Shown: piece by piece, positions 1 to 6,385 of the stretch
How the letters are laid out: every line of letters starts with the position of its first letter
How positions within the stretch are numbered: the first letter of the stretch is position 1
Source: Bacillota bacterium
Lineage (GTDB): Bacteria > Bacillota > Clostridia > Peptostreptococcales > Anaerovoracaceae
Assembly (NCBI GenBank): GCA_016280485.1
Contig: JAEEGU010000117.1
Coordinates: 1 to 8,348, forward strand
Reading direction: 5' to 3'
Length of the DNA stretch: 8,348 bases
Notes under the pieces: generated by a model
Databases searched by the model: none
What the model was told of the DNA's origin: nothing
Seen by the model: the letters and a program-made list of their open reading frames with translations, nothing else
Position numbers and translations under genes: made by a program

Positions 1-1
1 T

Positions 2-277
2 GCACCTTGCCTTTACAGCATACTCGGCGAAATCGAAAGAGAGTACAAGCCTGACGATATCAGCGTTACCGAAAACATCGCAATCGTTGCGGCCGTAGGT
101 CGTAGGATGGCACAGAGACTCGGTACATCCGGTAAGATTTTTGCAACGCTGGGCGAAAACGGGGTTAATATTCGTATGATTTCCCAGGGCCCGGATGAGC
201 TGAACATCATAGTCGGAGTCGAGGGCAAGGACTTTGAGCATGCTATCCAGGTACTTTACGACAATTTCGTAAAGTAG
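2..277 (+). CDS. lysC: aspartate kinase, C-terminal fragment (ACT domain)
   Basis: The 5' end is cut by the window; 91 codons plus a TAG stop remain. Aspartate kinase phosphorylates L-aspartate, the first step toward lysine, threonine and methionine. The fragment is the C-terminal ACT regulatory region: a strand reading NIAIVAAVGRRM, then a helix with GTSGKIFATLGENGVNIR, then MISQGPDELNIIVGVE and a final helix ending in YDNFVK. The NIRMISQG...E-NI segment is the hallmark of aspartate kinase ACT domains, where end-product amino acids bind for feedback inhibition. The kinase domain is outside the window, so fusion to another domain upstream cannot be excluded. The next gene on the same strand, asd, encodes the second step of the same pathway, which supports the call. 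The symbol lysC is the generic one; which isozyme this is cannot be told. Confidence 0.9.
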   Translation, partial: APCLYSILGEIEREYKPDDISVTENIAIVAAVGRRMAQRLGTSGKIFATLGENGVNIRMISQGPDELNIIVGVEGKDFEHAIQVLYDNFVK

Positions 278-292
278 GCTTGCAGGCTTGTT

Positions 293-392
293 AAAATGTC
301 CTGTGGCTTTGTCAGGCTGCGCGTTTGGGTGCTCACGTACTGCGTGTACGCTCCGCTCCCAAACTCTTGCCTTTCGCGCCACAGAACATTTT
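293..392. repeat. 100-bp imperfect palindrome (REP/MITE-like) between aspartate kinase and asd
   Basis: Outer arms 293-307 (AAAATGTCCTGTGGC) and 378-392 (GCCACAGAACATTTT) are complementary over 15 bp with one mismatch. Nested inside are AGGC 314-317 with GCCT 369-372, GTTTGGG 323-329 with CCCAAAC 358-364, and CGTAC 336-340 with GTACG 346-350 around a 5-nt loop. The whole could fold as one long interrupted hairpin in RNA or a cruciform in DNA. The layered arms, compact size and intergenic position fit a dispersed extragenic palindrome or non-autonomous mobile element. It could equally work as a transcript-processing or attenuation structure between the two genes; the right arm runs into a short T tract. 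Only one copy is present in the window, so repetition in the genome is inferred. Confidence 0.7.
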
Positions 393-411
393 TCCTGCGC
401 CTGATTGGTTT

Positions 412-433
412 AAAAAGGCGACAAAAAGGCGAC
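412..433. repeat. perfect 11-bp tandem duplication upstream of asd
   Basis: AAAAAGGCGAC occurs twice back to back (412-422 and 423-433), between the palindrome and the asd ribosome binding site. No role can be assigned. It may be a simple slippage duplication, or a scar next to the inserted palindrome. Confidence 0.8.
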
Positions 434-441
434 AAGAGAGA

Positions 442-447
442 AAGGAG
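442..447 (+). promoter_or_regulatory. ribosome binding site that fixes the asd start
   Basis: AAGGAG lies 9 nt before the ATG at 457. This selects that ATG over an upstream in-frame TTG at 325, which sits inside the palindrome and would add 44 residues unlike any Asd. Confidence 0.85.
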
Positions 448-456
448 TTACATATT

Positions 457-1458
457 ATGAAAACATACAAGGTTGGTATCCTCGGTGCGACGGGCGCCGT
501 AGGCAGAGAGATGATGAAGATTTTGGAGGAGAGAAAGTTTCCTGTGGAGGAGCTGAGACTTCTTGCGAGTGCAAACTCCGCAGGTAAAAAGCTCAGTTTT
601 GAGGGAAAGGAAGTTACCGTGCAGGAGGCAAAGGATGATGCCTTTGGCGGACTTGACATAGTGCTCGGTGCAGCCGAAAACGATATCGCGGAAAAGTTCG
701 CTCCCGCAATCAAAAAGAGCGGAGCTGTATTTATCGACAATTCCTCCGCATTCAGAATGGATCCGGATGTACCTCTCGTGGTTCCGGAAATCAATCCTGA
801 GGATGCAAAGAAGCACAGCGGAATAATTGCAAATCCAAACTGCACCACAATCATCACATGCGTTGCGGTTAATGCGTTAAACAGCCTAAGCCCTATAAAG
901 GACATGATTGCGAGCACCTACCAGGCGGTATCCGGTGCGGGTGCAGGCGGTCCAATCGAGCTCATGGAAGAGGTAGAGGCTCTTTCAAAGGGCGGCAAGG
1001 TACAGCCAAAGGTGTTCTCGCACCAGATTGCTTATAACCTCATTCCGCAAATCGGCGGAGAAAAGTTTGACGGCTACACATCCGAGGAAATGAAGCTTCA
1101 GAATGAAGGCAGAAAGATAATGCACCTTCCTGAAATGAACGTAAGCTGCACCTGTGTGCGCGTTCCTGTTGTTCGCAGCCACTCAATTTCGGTTCTGGTT
1201 CACACGGAAAAGCCTATTACCGTAGAGCAGGCAAGAGAAGTGATTTCAAAGGCTCCGGGCTGCAAGCTCGTGGATGACCTTGCAAACCGCGTATATCCTA
1301 TGCCTCTTGATACATCCGATCAGGATATCGTGTTTGTCGGACGTATTCGTCGCGACCTCATTTCCGAAAACGGACTTAACATCTGGTGCTGCGGCGACCA
1401 GGTAAGAAAGGGTGCGGCTACAAATGCCGTTCAGATAGCTGAAATCTTGATTAAATAG
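457..1458 (+). CDS. asd: aspartate-semialdehyde dehydrogenase
   Basis: Converts L-aspartyl-4-phosphate to L-aspartate-4-semialdehyde with NADPH in the cytoplasm. This is the branch point for lysine/diaminopimelate and homoserine, so it serves both peptidoglycan and amino-acid supply. The protein is 333 aa, normal for the family. The N-terminal Rossmann motif GATGAVG is at residues 10-16. The catalytic cysteine is C129 in NPNCTT; the Gly-rich SGAGAGG stretch is at 159-165; the active-site histidine is H242 in VRSHS. The STYQAVSGAG sequence matches the Bacillus-type branch. The start is the ATG with a good Shine-Dalgarno sequence 9 nt upstream. The gene follows aspartate kinase after a 179-bp gap and precedes thrC by 11 bp. 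All key residues are present and nothing suggests decay. Confidence 0.97.
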   Translation: MKTYKVGILGATGAVGREMMKILEERKFPVEELRLLASANSAGKKLSFEGKEVTVQEAKDDAFGGLDIVLGAAENDIAEKFAPAIKKSGAVFIDNSSAFRMDPDVPLVVPEINPEDAKKHSGIIANPNCTTIITCVAVNALNSLSPIKDMIASTYQAVSGAGAGGPIELMEEVEALSKGGKVQPKVFSHQIAYNLIPQIGGEKFDGYTSEEMKLQNEGRKIMHLPEMNVSCTCVRVPVVRSHSISVLVHTEKPITVEQAREVISKAPGCKLVDDLANRVYPMPLDTSDQDIVFVGRIRRDLISENGLNIWCCGDQVRKGAATNAVQIAEILIK

Positions 1459-1469
1459 AGCGTAAAAAC

Positions 1470-2963
1470 ATGAAATATATCAGTACGAGAAACAAAAATA
1501 TACAAAGCGACGGAATTCACGCCGTTCTTTCGGGCATGGCACCGGACGGCGGTCTTTTCCTGCCCGAAAGCTTTGATGATATAGCTTTCGATTGGGAAAA
1601 GGCTGTTAAAGCGGGCAGCACGACAGAAATCGCAGAAGCTGTGATAGGCTCAATCTTACCTGACTTTGAAGACATGCACGGTCTTGTGAAAAAGGCCTAC
1701 AGCGGAAGGTTCGAAACAGAAGAGCTTACGCCTCTTGTAGGCGTGGGCGAAAGGTATGTCCTCGAGCTGTTCAAAGGCCCGACCTCGGCATTTAAGGACG
1801 TCGCACTTTCCATGCTGCCTCAGCTGATGCAGGCGGCAAAGCGCCAGACAGGCGATGAGAGCCGGACCATGATACTTACGGCAACCTCGGGTGACACCGG
1901 AAAAGCGGCGCTTGAGGGCTTTCACGATGTGCCGGGCGTGGGCATCATTGTATTCTTCCCATACGGCGGAGTGAGCGAGGTTCAGAGGCTTCAGATGGTG
2001 ACGCAGGCCGGTGGCAATGTGCACGTCTGCGCGATCAGAGGCAATTTCGACGATGCTCAGACCGCGGTTAAAAAGGTGTTCGAGCTTGGAGCAAATGATG
2101 CGGGGTTTAAGGCTGACCTTGCGGCGGCAAAAACCAACCTTTCAAGCGCAAACTCCATCAACATAGGGCGCCTTGCACCGCAGCTTACATATTATTTCAA
2201 GGCTTATGCGGACCTCTTAAAGCAGGGCAGAATAAAGCTTGGAGACAAGGTTGATTTTTCGGTGCCTACGGGCAATTTCGGAGATATCCTGGCGGGCTAT
2301 TTTGCAAAAGTCTTAGGCCTGCCTATCGGCAAGCTCATCTGCGCATCAAATGCGAATAACGTTCTGACCGATTTCCTAAGGACGGGCGTTTACAACAAAA
2401 GGAGACCTTTCATAAAGACTACGTCTCCGTCGATGGACATTCTGGTTTCGAGCAATCTCGAGAGAATGCTCTACCTTGCCGGCGGCGGCGATACCGCAGC
2501 TGTGGCAGGCTGGATGGAAGATTTAAAGACAAAGGGCGAATACCGTGTAAGCGGCAAGGCTCTTGAAAATCTCCGGGATACCTACTATGCGGCATACTGC
2601 GATGACACCGAGACTGCAAGTACGATAGCAAAGGTTTTCAAAAGCCATAACTATGTTTGCGATACTCATACTGCAGTTGCATGGAATGCGGCGGAGAAGT
2701 ACGCTGCGGAAGCAGGCGGCAATACACCTATGGTCGTGCTTTCCACAGCAAGCCCGTACAAGTTCCCTCTCGCAGTGCTTTCGGCAATCGAGGGGAAAGA
2801 GCCTGCATGCGATGAGTTTGCGGCAATGGAGAAAATCTCGGCCCTTAGCGGCACGAAGATTCCGGCAGGCTTAGCGGGCCTCAGAGAGAAAGAAATCTTA
2901 CACAAAGATGTGATAGAAAAGGACGAAATAACAGACTACGTTCTTTCGAAAATAAAGGGATAA
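1470..2963 (+). CDS. thrC: threonine synthase
   Basis: PLP-dependent enzyme that converts O-phospho-L-homoserine to L-threonine, the last step of the pathway; cytoplasmic. At 497 aa it belongs to the long form (E. coli/yeast type) with the N-terminal domain beginning MKYISTRNKN. The PLP-binding lysine is K109 in GPTSAFKD. The substrate/phosphate loop TATSGDTGKAALEGF starts near residue 137, and the PLP-phosphate glycine-rich loop SVPTGNFGDI is at 264-273. The start is the conserved MKYIST methionine. No convincing Shine-Dalgarno sequence precedes it: the 11-bp spacer after asd is A-rich with only a weak AGAG, so translation may depend on coupling to asd. The TAA stop overlaps the ribosome binding site of thrB, the preceding pathway step. 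Confidence 0.97.
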   Translation: MKYISTRNKNIQSDGIHAVLSGMAPDGGLFLPESFDDIAFDWEKAVKAGSTTEIAEAVIGSILPDFEDMHGLVKKAYSGRFETEELTPLVGVGERYVLELFKGPTSAFKDVALSMLPQLMQAAKRQTGDESRTMILTATSGDTGKAALEGFHDVPGVGIIVFFPYGGVSEVQRLQMVTQAGGNVHVCAIRGNFDDAQTAVKKVFELGANDAGFKADLAAAKTNLSSANSINIGRLAPQLTYYFKAYADLLKQGRIKLGDKVDFSVPTGNFGDILAGYFAKVLGLPIGKLICASNANNVLTDFLRTGVYNKRRPFIKTTSPSMDILVSSNLERMLYLAGGGDTAAVAGWMEDLKTKGEYRVSGKALENLRDTYYAAYCDDTETASTIAKVFKSHNYVCDTHTAVAWNAAEKYAAEAGGNTPMVVLSTASPYKFPLAVLSAIEGKEPACDEFAAMEKISALSGTKIPAGLAGLREKEILHKDVIEKDEITDYVLSKIKG

Positions 2964-2968
2964 AGGAG
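2963..2968 (+). promoter_or_regulatory. ribosome binding site that supports the TTG start of thrB
   Basis: AAGGAG starts on the last base of the thrC stop codon and lies 8 nt before TTG at 2977. No other in-frame start exists before the conserved N-terminal motif of homoserine kinase, so the TTG is strongly favoured. Confidence 0.85.
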
Positions 2969-2976
2969 AAGGCAAA

Positions 2977-3876
2977 TTGGAAAAGAAAAGTGCAAAGATC
3001 AGAGTACCGGCAACCACGGCTAATCTGGGTCCGGGCTTTGACAGCTTCGGTATGGCGTTAAAGCTGTACAATTACATAACGGTGGAGCTCACCGAAAACG
3101 ATGAGCTTACCTTCAAAAATGTTAGCAAGGAATACTGTACAAACGACAATCTCGTATATCAGGGCTACAGGGCGGCTATGGAATATATGAAGATCCCCTG
3201 TGAAGAGGGACTTTGTATACAGATAGAGCACCAAATCCCTATCTGCAGGGGTCTTGGCAGCTCTGCGGCGCTCTTGGTGGCGGGAGTAAAGGCGGCAAGC
3301 GAGCTTCACGGCGGAGCTCTTTCGGATGAAGAAATCATAGTAATTGCGACAAAAATAGAGGGACATCCGGACAATATCGCAGCAGCGGTAAAGGGAGGAC
3401 TCAACGCTTCCATGATGGAAGAAGGAAAAGCCTATACGGTAAGGTACGATGTGCACGACAGCATCCACTGCGTTGCGGTTGTTCCGGACTTCCAGCTCTC
3501 TACGGAGCTTTCGAGAAGCGTGCTGCCAAAGCAGCTCGACTATCCAAGCGCGGTTTACAATATTTCACACGGTGCGGTGCTTTTAAAGGCAATGGAGATG
3601 GGCGATGAAGAGCTCATCGATGCGGCACTTCGCGACAGGCTCCATCAGGACTACAGAAAGTCGCTTATTCCGGGCTACGAGACGGCTGAAAAGGCGGCAA
3701 GAGAGCTTGGCATCATAACCTATGCCTTAAGCGGTGCGGGTCCTACGCAGCTTGTTCTCACAAAGCAGGATAGCGTTGATTTTGCGGCAAAGCTGATCGG
3801 AAAAATAGCGGGAGAGCTCCCGAATTGGAAGGTCATAGCCGTTGATATCGATACGGAGGGTGCGGTAGCACTTTAG
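2977..3876 (+). CDS. thrB: homoserine kinase
   Basis: GHMP-superfamily kinase that phosphorylates L-homoserine with ATP to give the substrate of ThrC; cytoplasmic. It is 299 aa, the usual length. Motif 1 is VPATTANLGPGFDSFGMAL at residues 10-28. The ATP-binding motif 2 is PICRGLGSSAA at 88-98. EGHPDNIAAAVKGG, near the substrate site, is at 128-141. Motif 3, LSGAGPT, is at 251-257. The start codon is TTG; the next in-frame ATG falls after motif 1 begins and would destroy it. It follows thrC by 13 bp. Homoserine dehydrogenase, which supplies its substrate, is not in this window and must lie elsewhere, perhaps upstream. Confidence 0.96.
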   Translation: MEKKSAKIRVPATTANLGPGFDSFGMALKLYNYITVELTENDELTFKNVSKEYCTNDNLVYQGYRAAMEYMKIPCEEGLCIQIEHQIPICRGLGSSAALLVAGVKAASELHGGALSDEEIIVIATKIEGHPDNIAAAVKGGLNASMMEEGKAYTVRYDVHDSIHCVAVVPDFQLSTELSRSVLPKQLDYPSAVYNISHGAVLLKAMEMGDEELIDAALRDRLHQDYRKSLIPGYETAEKAARELGIITYALSGAGPTQLVLTKQDSVDFAAKLIGKIAGELPNWKVIAVDIDTEGAVAL

Positions 3877-3900
3877 CTTAAAAAAAGAAGAGGGAAAGCA

Positions 3901-4620
3901 ATGATTGTATTTCAGTCAATCGACAACTTTTTTTTACAGATGAGCAGTAATTTCGGCGGTACGGGCTTTTCGGCCGTGCTTTTCAAGCTGATCGTTGCGA
4001 CGGTGCTTAGCGGCGTAATCGGCCTCGAGCGTGGCTCGAGGCGTCAGACTGCGGGCTTTAGAACATACATACTGGTCTGCATCGGTGCCTGCATTGCTAT
4101 GATGACCGACCAGTACATCGTCGAGTTTATCAGCTTCAGAGCTGACCCGGCGCGTCTCGGAGCGCAGGTTATCACAGGCGTGGGCTTCCTCGGTGCCGGC
4201 ACAATCGTGCTGGCGGGACGTCACGTTGTAGGACTTACGACTGCTGCGGGACTTTGGGCGAGCGCGTGCCTTGGGCTTGCGGTAGGTATTGGCTACTATT
4301 CCGCGGCGTTCATCGCAGCGCTTCTGATTCTCGTAGTGCTTGCATTTCTGCCAAAGCTCGAGGACAAGGTTTTACGCGAGAGCAGGGTATATACCTTCCA
4401 CATAGAGCTTGACGATGCGCGGAAATATATGGAGTACATCGCGACCTTAAAGAAGGCGGGCATAAACGTCAGAAAGAATACAATCAGCAAGACCCCGGCA
4501 CTGGTTGAGGGCGGCATAAGCTTCAGAGTTATGCTGGACCGTCCGGACAAGATGAAGCCGGAGGAAATGATAGATATACTTAACGGGTTTGACGGAATCT
4601 ATTTGCTTGAGGATCTCTAA
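3901..4620 (+). CDS. MgtC/SapB-family membrane protein
   Basis: The product is 239 aa. The N-terminal half (about residues 24-150) has roughly five hydrophobic membrane segments near 24-41, 54-71, 88-105, 108-127 and 130-150. It carries the MgtC signatures GLERGSRRQTAGFRT (from 41), DPARLGAQVITGVGFLGAGTI (82-102) and GLTTAAGLWASA (111-122). The C-terminal part (about 160-237) is soluble and resembles the ACT-like domain of longer MgtC proteins. Relatives in pathogens act in growth at low magnesium and in control of F-type ATP synthase; in non-pathogens the role is poorly known, and magnesium transport itself is doubtful. GAGGG at 3890-3894 serves the ATG 6 nt later. It lies 24 bp after thrB and 2 bp before the Fic-like gene. 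Family call is sure; function in this organism is not. Confidence 0.9.
   Translation: MIVFQSIDNFFLQMSSNFGGTGFSAVLFKLIVATVLSGVIGLERGSRRQTAGFRTYILVCIGACIAMMTDQYIVEFISFRADPARLGAQVITGVGFLGAGTIVLAGRHVVGLTTAAGLWASACLGLAVGIGYYSAAFIAALLILVVLAFLPKLEDKVLRESRVYTFHIELDDARKYMEYIATLKKAGINVRKNTISKTPALVEGGISFRVMLDRPDKMKPEEMIDILNGFDGIYLLEDL
4609..4613 (+). promoter_or_regulatory. ribosome binding site of the Fic-like gene, inside mgtC-family gene
   Basis: GAGGA in the last codons of the upstream gene lies 9 nt before ATG at 4623, with just 2 nt between the upstream stop and the start. This suggests translational coupling. Confidence 0.65.
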
Positions 4621-4622
4621 AA

Positions 4623-5375
4623 ATGTATAAAGAAATACGAAACAAAAAGGACAGACTCAAATCGCGCATGCCTTTTAACGCGGCGCTCACGGCGGACATC
4701 GCAAGGATGAACCTGGAGGATATGCTCTATACGGGGCTGAGGCTTTCGGGCTCGGAGCTTTCGCGCGAAAATGTGCGCGCAATGCTTGCGGGTGAGGTGG
4801 TTCGCGAGGCCACCGTTTACGAGCACGTGGCGATGGAAAGATATCGCGAGCTTTTGAAAGAAATGATAAATCTTTCGGAAATGCAAAGCTCACTGAATCT
4901 CGAAACACTGCTGCATTTCTACTGCATCCTGACGGATTCCGATACGGCTGAAAACGTTTATCGCAGAAACGATCCGGTGGTTTACGAGCTTTCCTACAAT
5001 CCTCCGGATTTCTTGGATGTGCCGGAACAGATGGACATTCTGATGAAATGGATGGCGCGCGAAAACAGCGAGAGCGAGAGCGAATTTGAGGGAAACGAGC
5101 TTTTAAGGGCGGCACATTTCCACTGCAGACTCATTGAAATTTACCCTTTCAAGGAGGGAAACAGAGATATTGCGCGTATCGGTCTTTATTACTACATGAT
5201 GTCAAAGGGCTATCCGGTATTCAGCTTTAATTTCAGCGAAAGCGAATACAATTCAGCCATTGCGGCTTATCTGAAAAGAGATGATATTATGCCGCTTTAC
5301 AGCGGCCTTGAGCGTTCGCTTTTCAACAAGCTCGACATGCTGGAAATGATGACGACAGGAGAAAAAGAGGATTGA
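4623..5375 (+). CDS. Fic-fold protein with degenerate active site (probable pseudoenzyme)
   Basis: The protein is 250 aa, with no signal peptide or membrane segment. Fic enzymes usually transfer AMP from ATP to target hydroxyls, using the motif HPFx(D/E)GNGRxxR. Here residues 174-185 read YPFKEGNRDIAR, placed after a typical helix AAHFHCRLIEI (163-173). The catalytic His is Tyr174 and the Gly-Arg pair is Arg-Asp, while PF, GN and the last Arg remain. Upstream, NPPDFLDVPEQMDILMKWM (126-144) matches the flap region that positions targets. The N-terminal segment around TGLRLSGSELSRENVRAMLAG (37-57) aligns with the inhibitory helix of class II Fic proteins, but the usual (S/T)xxxE(G/N) glutamate is absent. 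The frame is open and coupled both ways (2-bp gap before, 4-bp overlap with murB), so it is probably expressed. AMP transfer looks unlikely; a binding or other nucleotide-related role is possible. Fic family is inferred by pattern, not alignment. Confidence 0.8.
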   Translation: MYKEIRNKKDRLKSRMPFNAALTADIARMNLEDMLYTGLRLSGSELSRENVRAMLAGEVVREATVYEHVAMERYRELLKEMINLSEMQSSLNLETLLHFYCILTDSDTAENVYRRNDPVVYELSYNPPDFLDVPEQMDILMKWMARENSESESEFEGNELLRAAHFHCRLIEIYPFKEGNRDIARIGLYYYMMSKGYPVFSFNFSESEYNSAIAAYLKRDDIMPLYSGLERSLFNKLDMLEMMTTGEKED

Positions 5376-6385
5376 ATTACGACAGACTGAAAATGATGCT
5401 TCTGGACAGGCTGGGTCCCGATGCGGTAATAGAAAACGCGGATATGAGGGACTACACATCCTTTAGGGCAGGCGGGAAGGCAAAGCTTCTCGTAATCCCG
5501 GAGGATATGGAAGAGCTCAGATATACGCTTTATATGCTTGGAAGGGCAGGCGACTGCAGTGAATGCGGCGGCTGCCTGTCTTGCGGTGGCTGCGGCGGCT
5601 GCGAGGGAGCGGACGTGGTTAAAAACGAAGATCCTGTGGAATATATGATTATAGGAAACGGTAGTAATGTCTTAGTCCGCGACGGCGGCTTTGACGGGGT
5701 GATTGTGCGCCTCGGAGATGGCTTTGACTATGTCAGGGCTGAAGCTGACGGCACAGTCGTTGCCGGTGGGGCTACCTTGCTTTCAAGTGTGGCGGCAGCT
5801 GCTCTTAAAGCGGGACTTACGGGCTTTGAGTTCGCAAGCGGCATACCGGGCAGCGTGGGCGGAGCCTGCTTCATGAATGCGGGCGCCTACGGCGGAGAGA
5901 TGAAGGACGTTCTTGTGAACGTTACCGTAATCTCAAAGGACGGGACAATCGAAAGGCTGCTTCCTGTCTCGGAGCTTGAGCTTGGTTACAGAACGAGCGT
6001 CTTCGAAAAGAGCGGGGATATCGTTGTAAAGGCTGAGTACAGGCTTAGCCCGGGAGACAAAACTGAAATAGAGAAAAAGATGCGCGAGCTGCGCCAAAAG
6101 AGAAACGAAAAACAGCCGGTGAACCTGCCGAGTGCGGGCAGCTTTTTCAAGCGTCCCGAGGGTCACTTTGCGGGAGCGCTCATTGAGGGTGCGGGGCTTA
6201 AGGGCCTTTCTGTCGGCGGAGCCAGAGTTTCGCCGCTTCATGCGGGCTTTATCGTAAACGAGGGTGGAGCGACGTGCACAGATATTGAGAGCCTGATGAG
6301 ACTTGTACAGAATACCGTGGAAAAGGAAACGGGAGTAAGGCTCGAACCGGAGGTCAGAATTATTGGGAAAGGAAATAAAAATTAA
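5372..6385 (+). CDS. murB: UDP-N-acetylenolpyruvoylglucosamine reductase with six-cysteine insertion
   Basis: FAD enzyme that reduces UDP-GlcNAc-enolpyruvate to UDP-MurNAc with NADPH, the second committed step of peptidoglycan synthesis; cytoplasmic. At 337 aa it is about 30 residues longer than usual. The FAD domain starts with YTSFRAGGKA (28-37), followed by IIGNGSNVLVRDGGFDGVIV (94-113) and GIPGSVGGACFMNAGAYGGE (157-176). Catalytic residues: R207 in YRTS, the proton donor S257 in SAGSFFKRP, and E327 in LEPEV; the short C-terminal domain fits the type II enzymes of Gram-positives. Residues about 61-89 are an extra segment with Cys at 62, 65, 68, 71, 74 and 77. The TTG start overlaps the stop of the Fic-like gene by 4 bp, with AGGAG at 5357-5361 upstream; an in-frame ATG at 5393 is the alternative and would remove 7 residues. 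Confidence 0.96.
   Translation: MNYDRLKMMLLDRLGPDAVIENADMRDYTSFRAGGKAKLLVIPEDMEELRYTLYMLGRAGDCSECGGCLSCGGCGGCEGADVVKNEDPVEYMIIGNGSNVLVRDGGFDGVIVRLGDGFDYVRAEADGTVVAGGATLLSSVAAAALKAGLTGFEFASGIPGSVGGACFMNAGAYGGEMKDVLVNVTVISKDGTIERLLPVSELELGYRTSVFEKSGDIVVKAEYRLSPGDKTEIEKKMRELRQKRNEKQPVNLPSAGSFFKRPEGHFAGALIEGAGLKGLSVGGARVSPLHAGFIVNEGGATCTDIESLMRLVQNTVEKETGVRLEPEVRIIGKGNKN
6349..6353 (+). promoter_or_regulatory. ribosome binding site of the PHP gene, inside murB
   Basis: GGAGG lies 9 nt before TTG at 6363, and is the reason to choose this start. It coincides with the codon for the catalytic glutamate (E327) of MurB. Confidence 0.8.

Noticed and set aside
276..290. Short direct repeat AGGCTTG twice across the aspartate kinase stop
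   Set aside because: Seven bases twice is within chance expectation and does not flank the palindrome symmetrically, so it is not a convincing target-site duplication.
325..456. Possible 44-residue N-terminal extension of Asd from TTG at 325
   Set aside because: It starts inside the palindrome, lacks a ribosome binding site, and the extra residues do not resemble Asd; the ATG at 457 has a good ribosome binding site and gives the family's normal N-terminus.
333..917. Long open frame of 194 codons on the - strand over asd
   Set aside because: It is an antisense shadow of asd with composition dictated by the opposite strand and no recognisable domain or ribosome binding site.
4022..4042. Perfect 8-bp inverted repeat with 5-nt loop (GCCTCGAG / CTCGAGGC) in the MgtC-family gene
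   Set aside because: It encodes the conserved GLERGSR stretch; the symmetry follows from Leu-Glu-Arg and Ser-Arg codons and there is no T tract or other sign of function.
5065..5085. Ser-Glu repeat (AGCGAG units) in the Fic-like protein
   Set aside because: Short, low-complexity loop between the flap and the motif helix; too brief to assign a role.
5555..5640. Possible frameshift or sequencing error producing the cysteine-rich stretch in MurB
   Set aside because: The frame is the same before and after, with conserved MurB motifs on both sides, and the Cys spacing is regular; an in-frame insertion explains it better.
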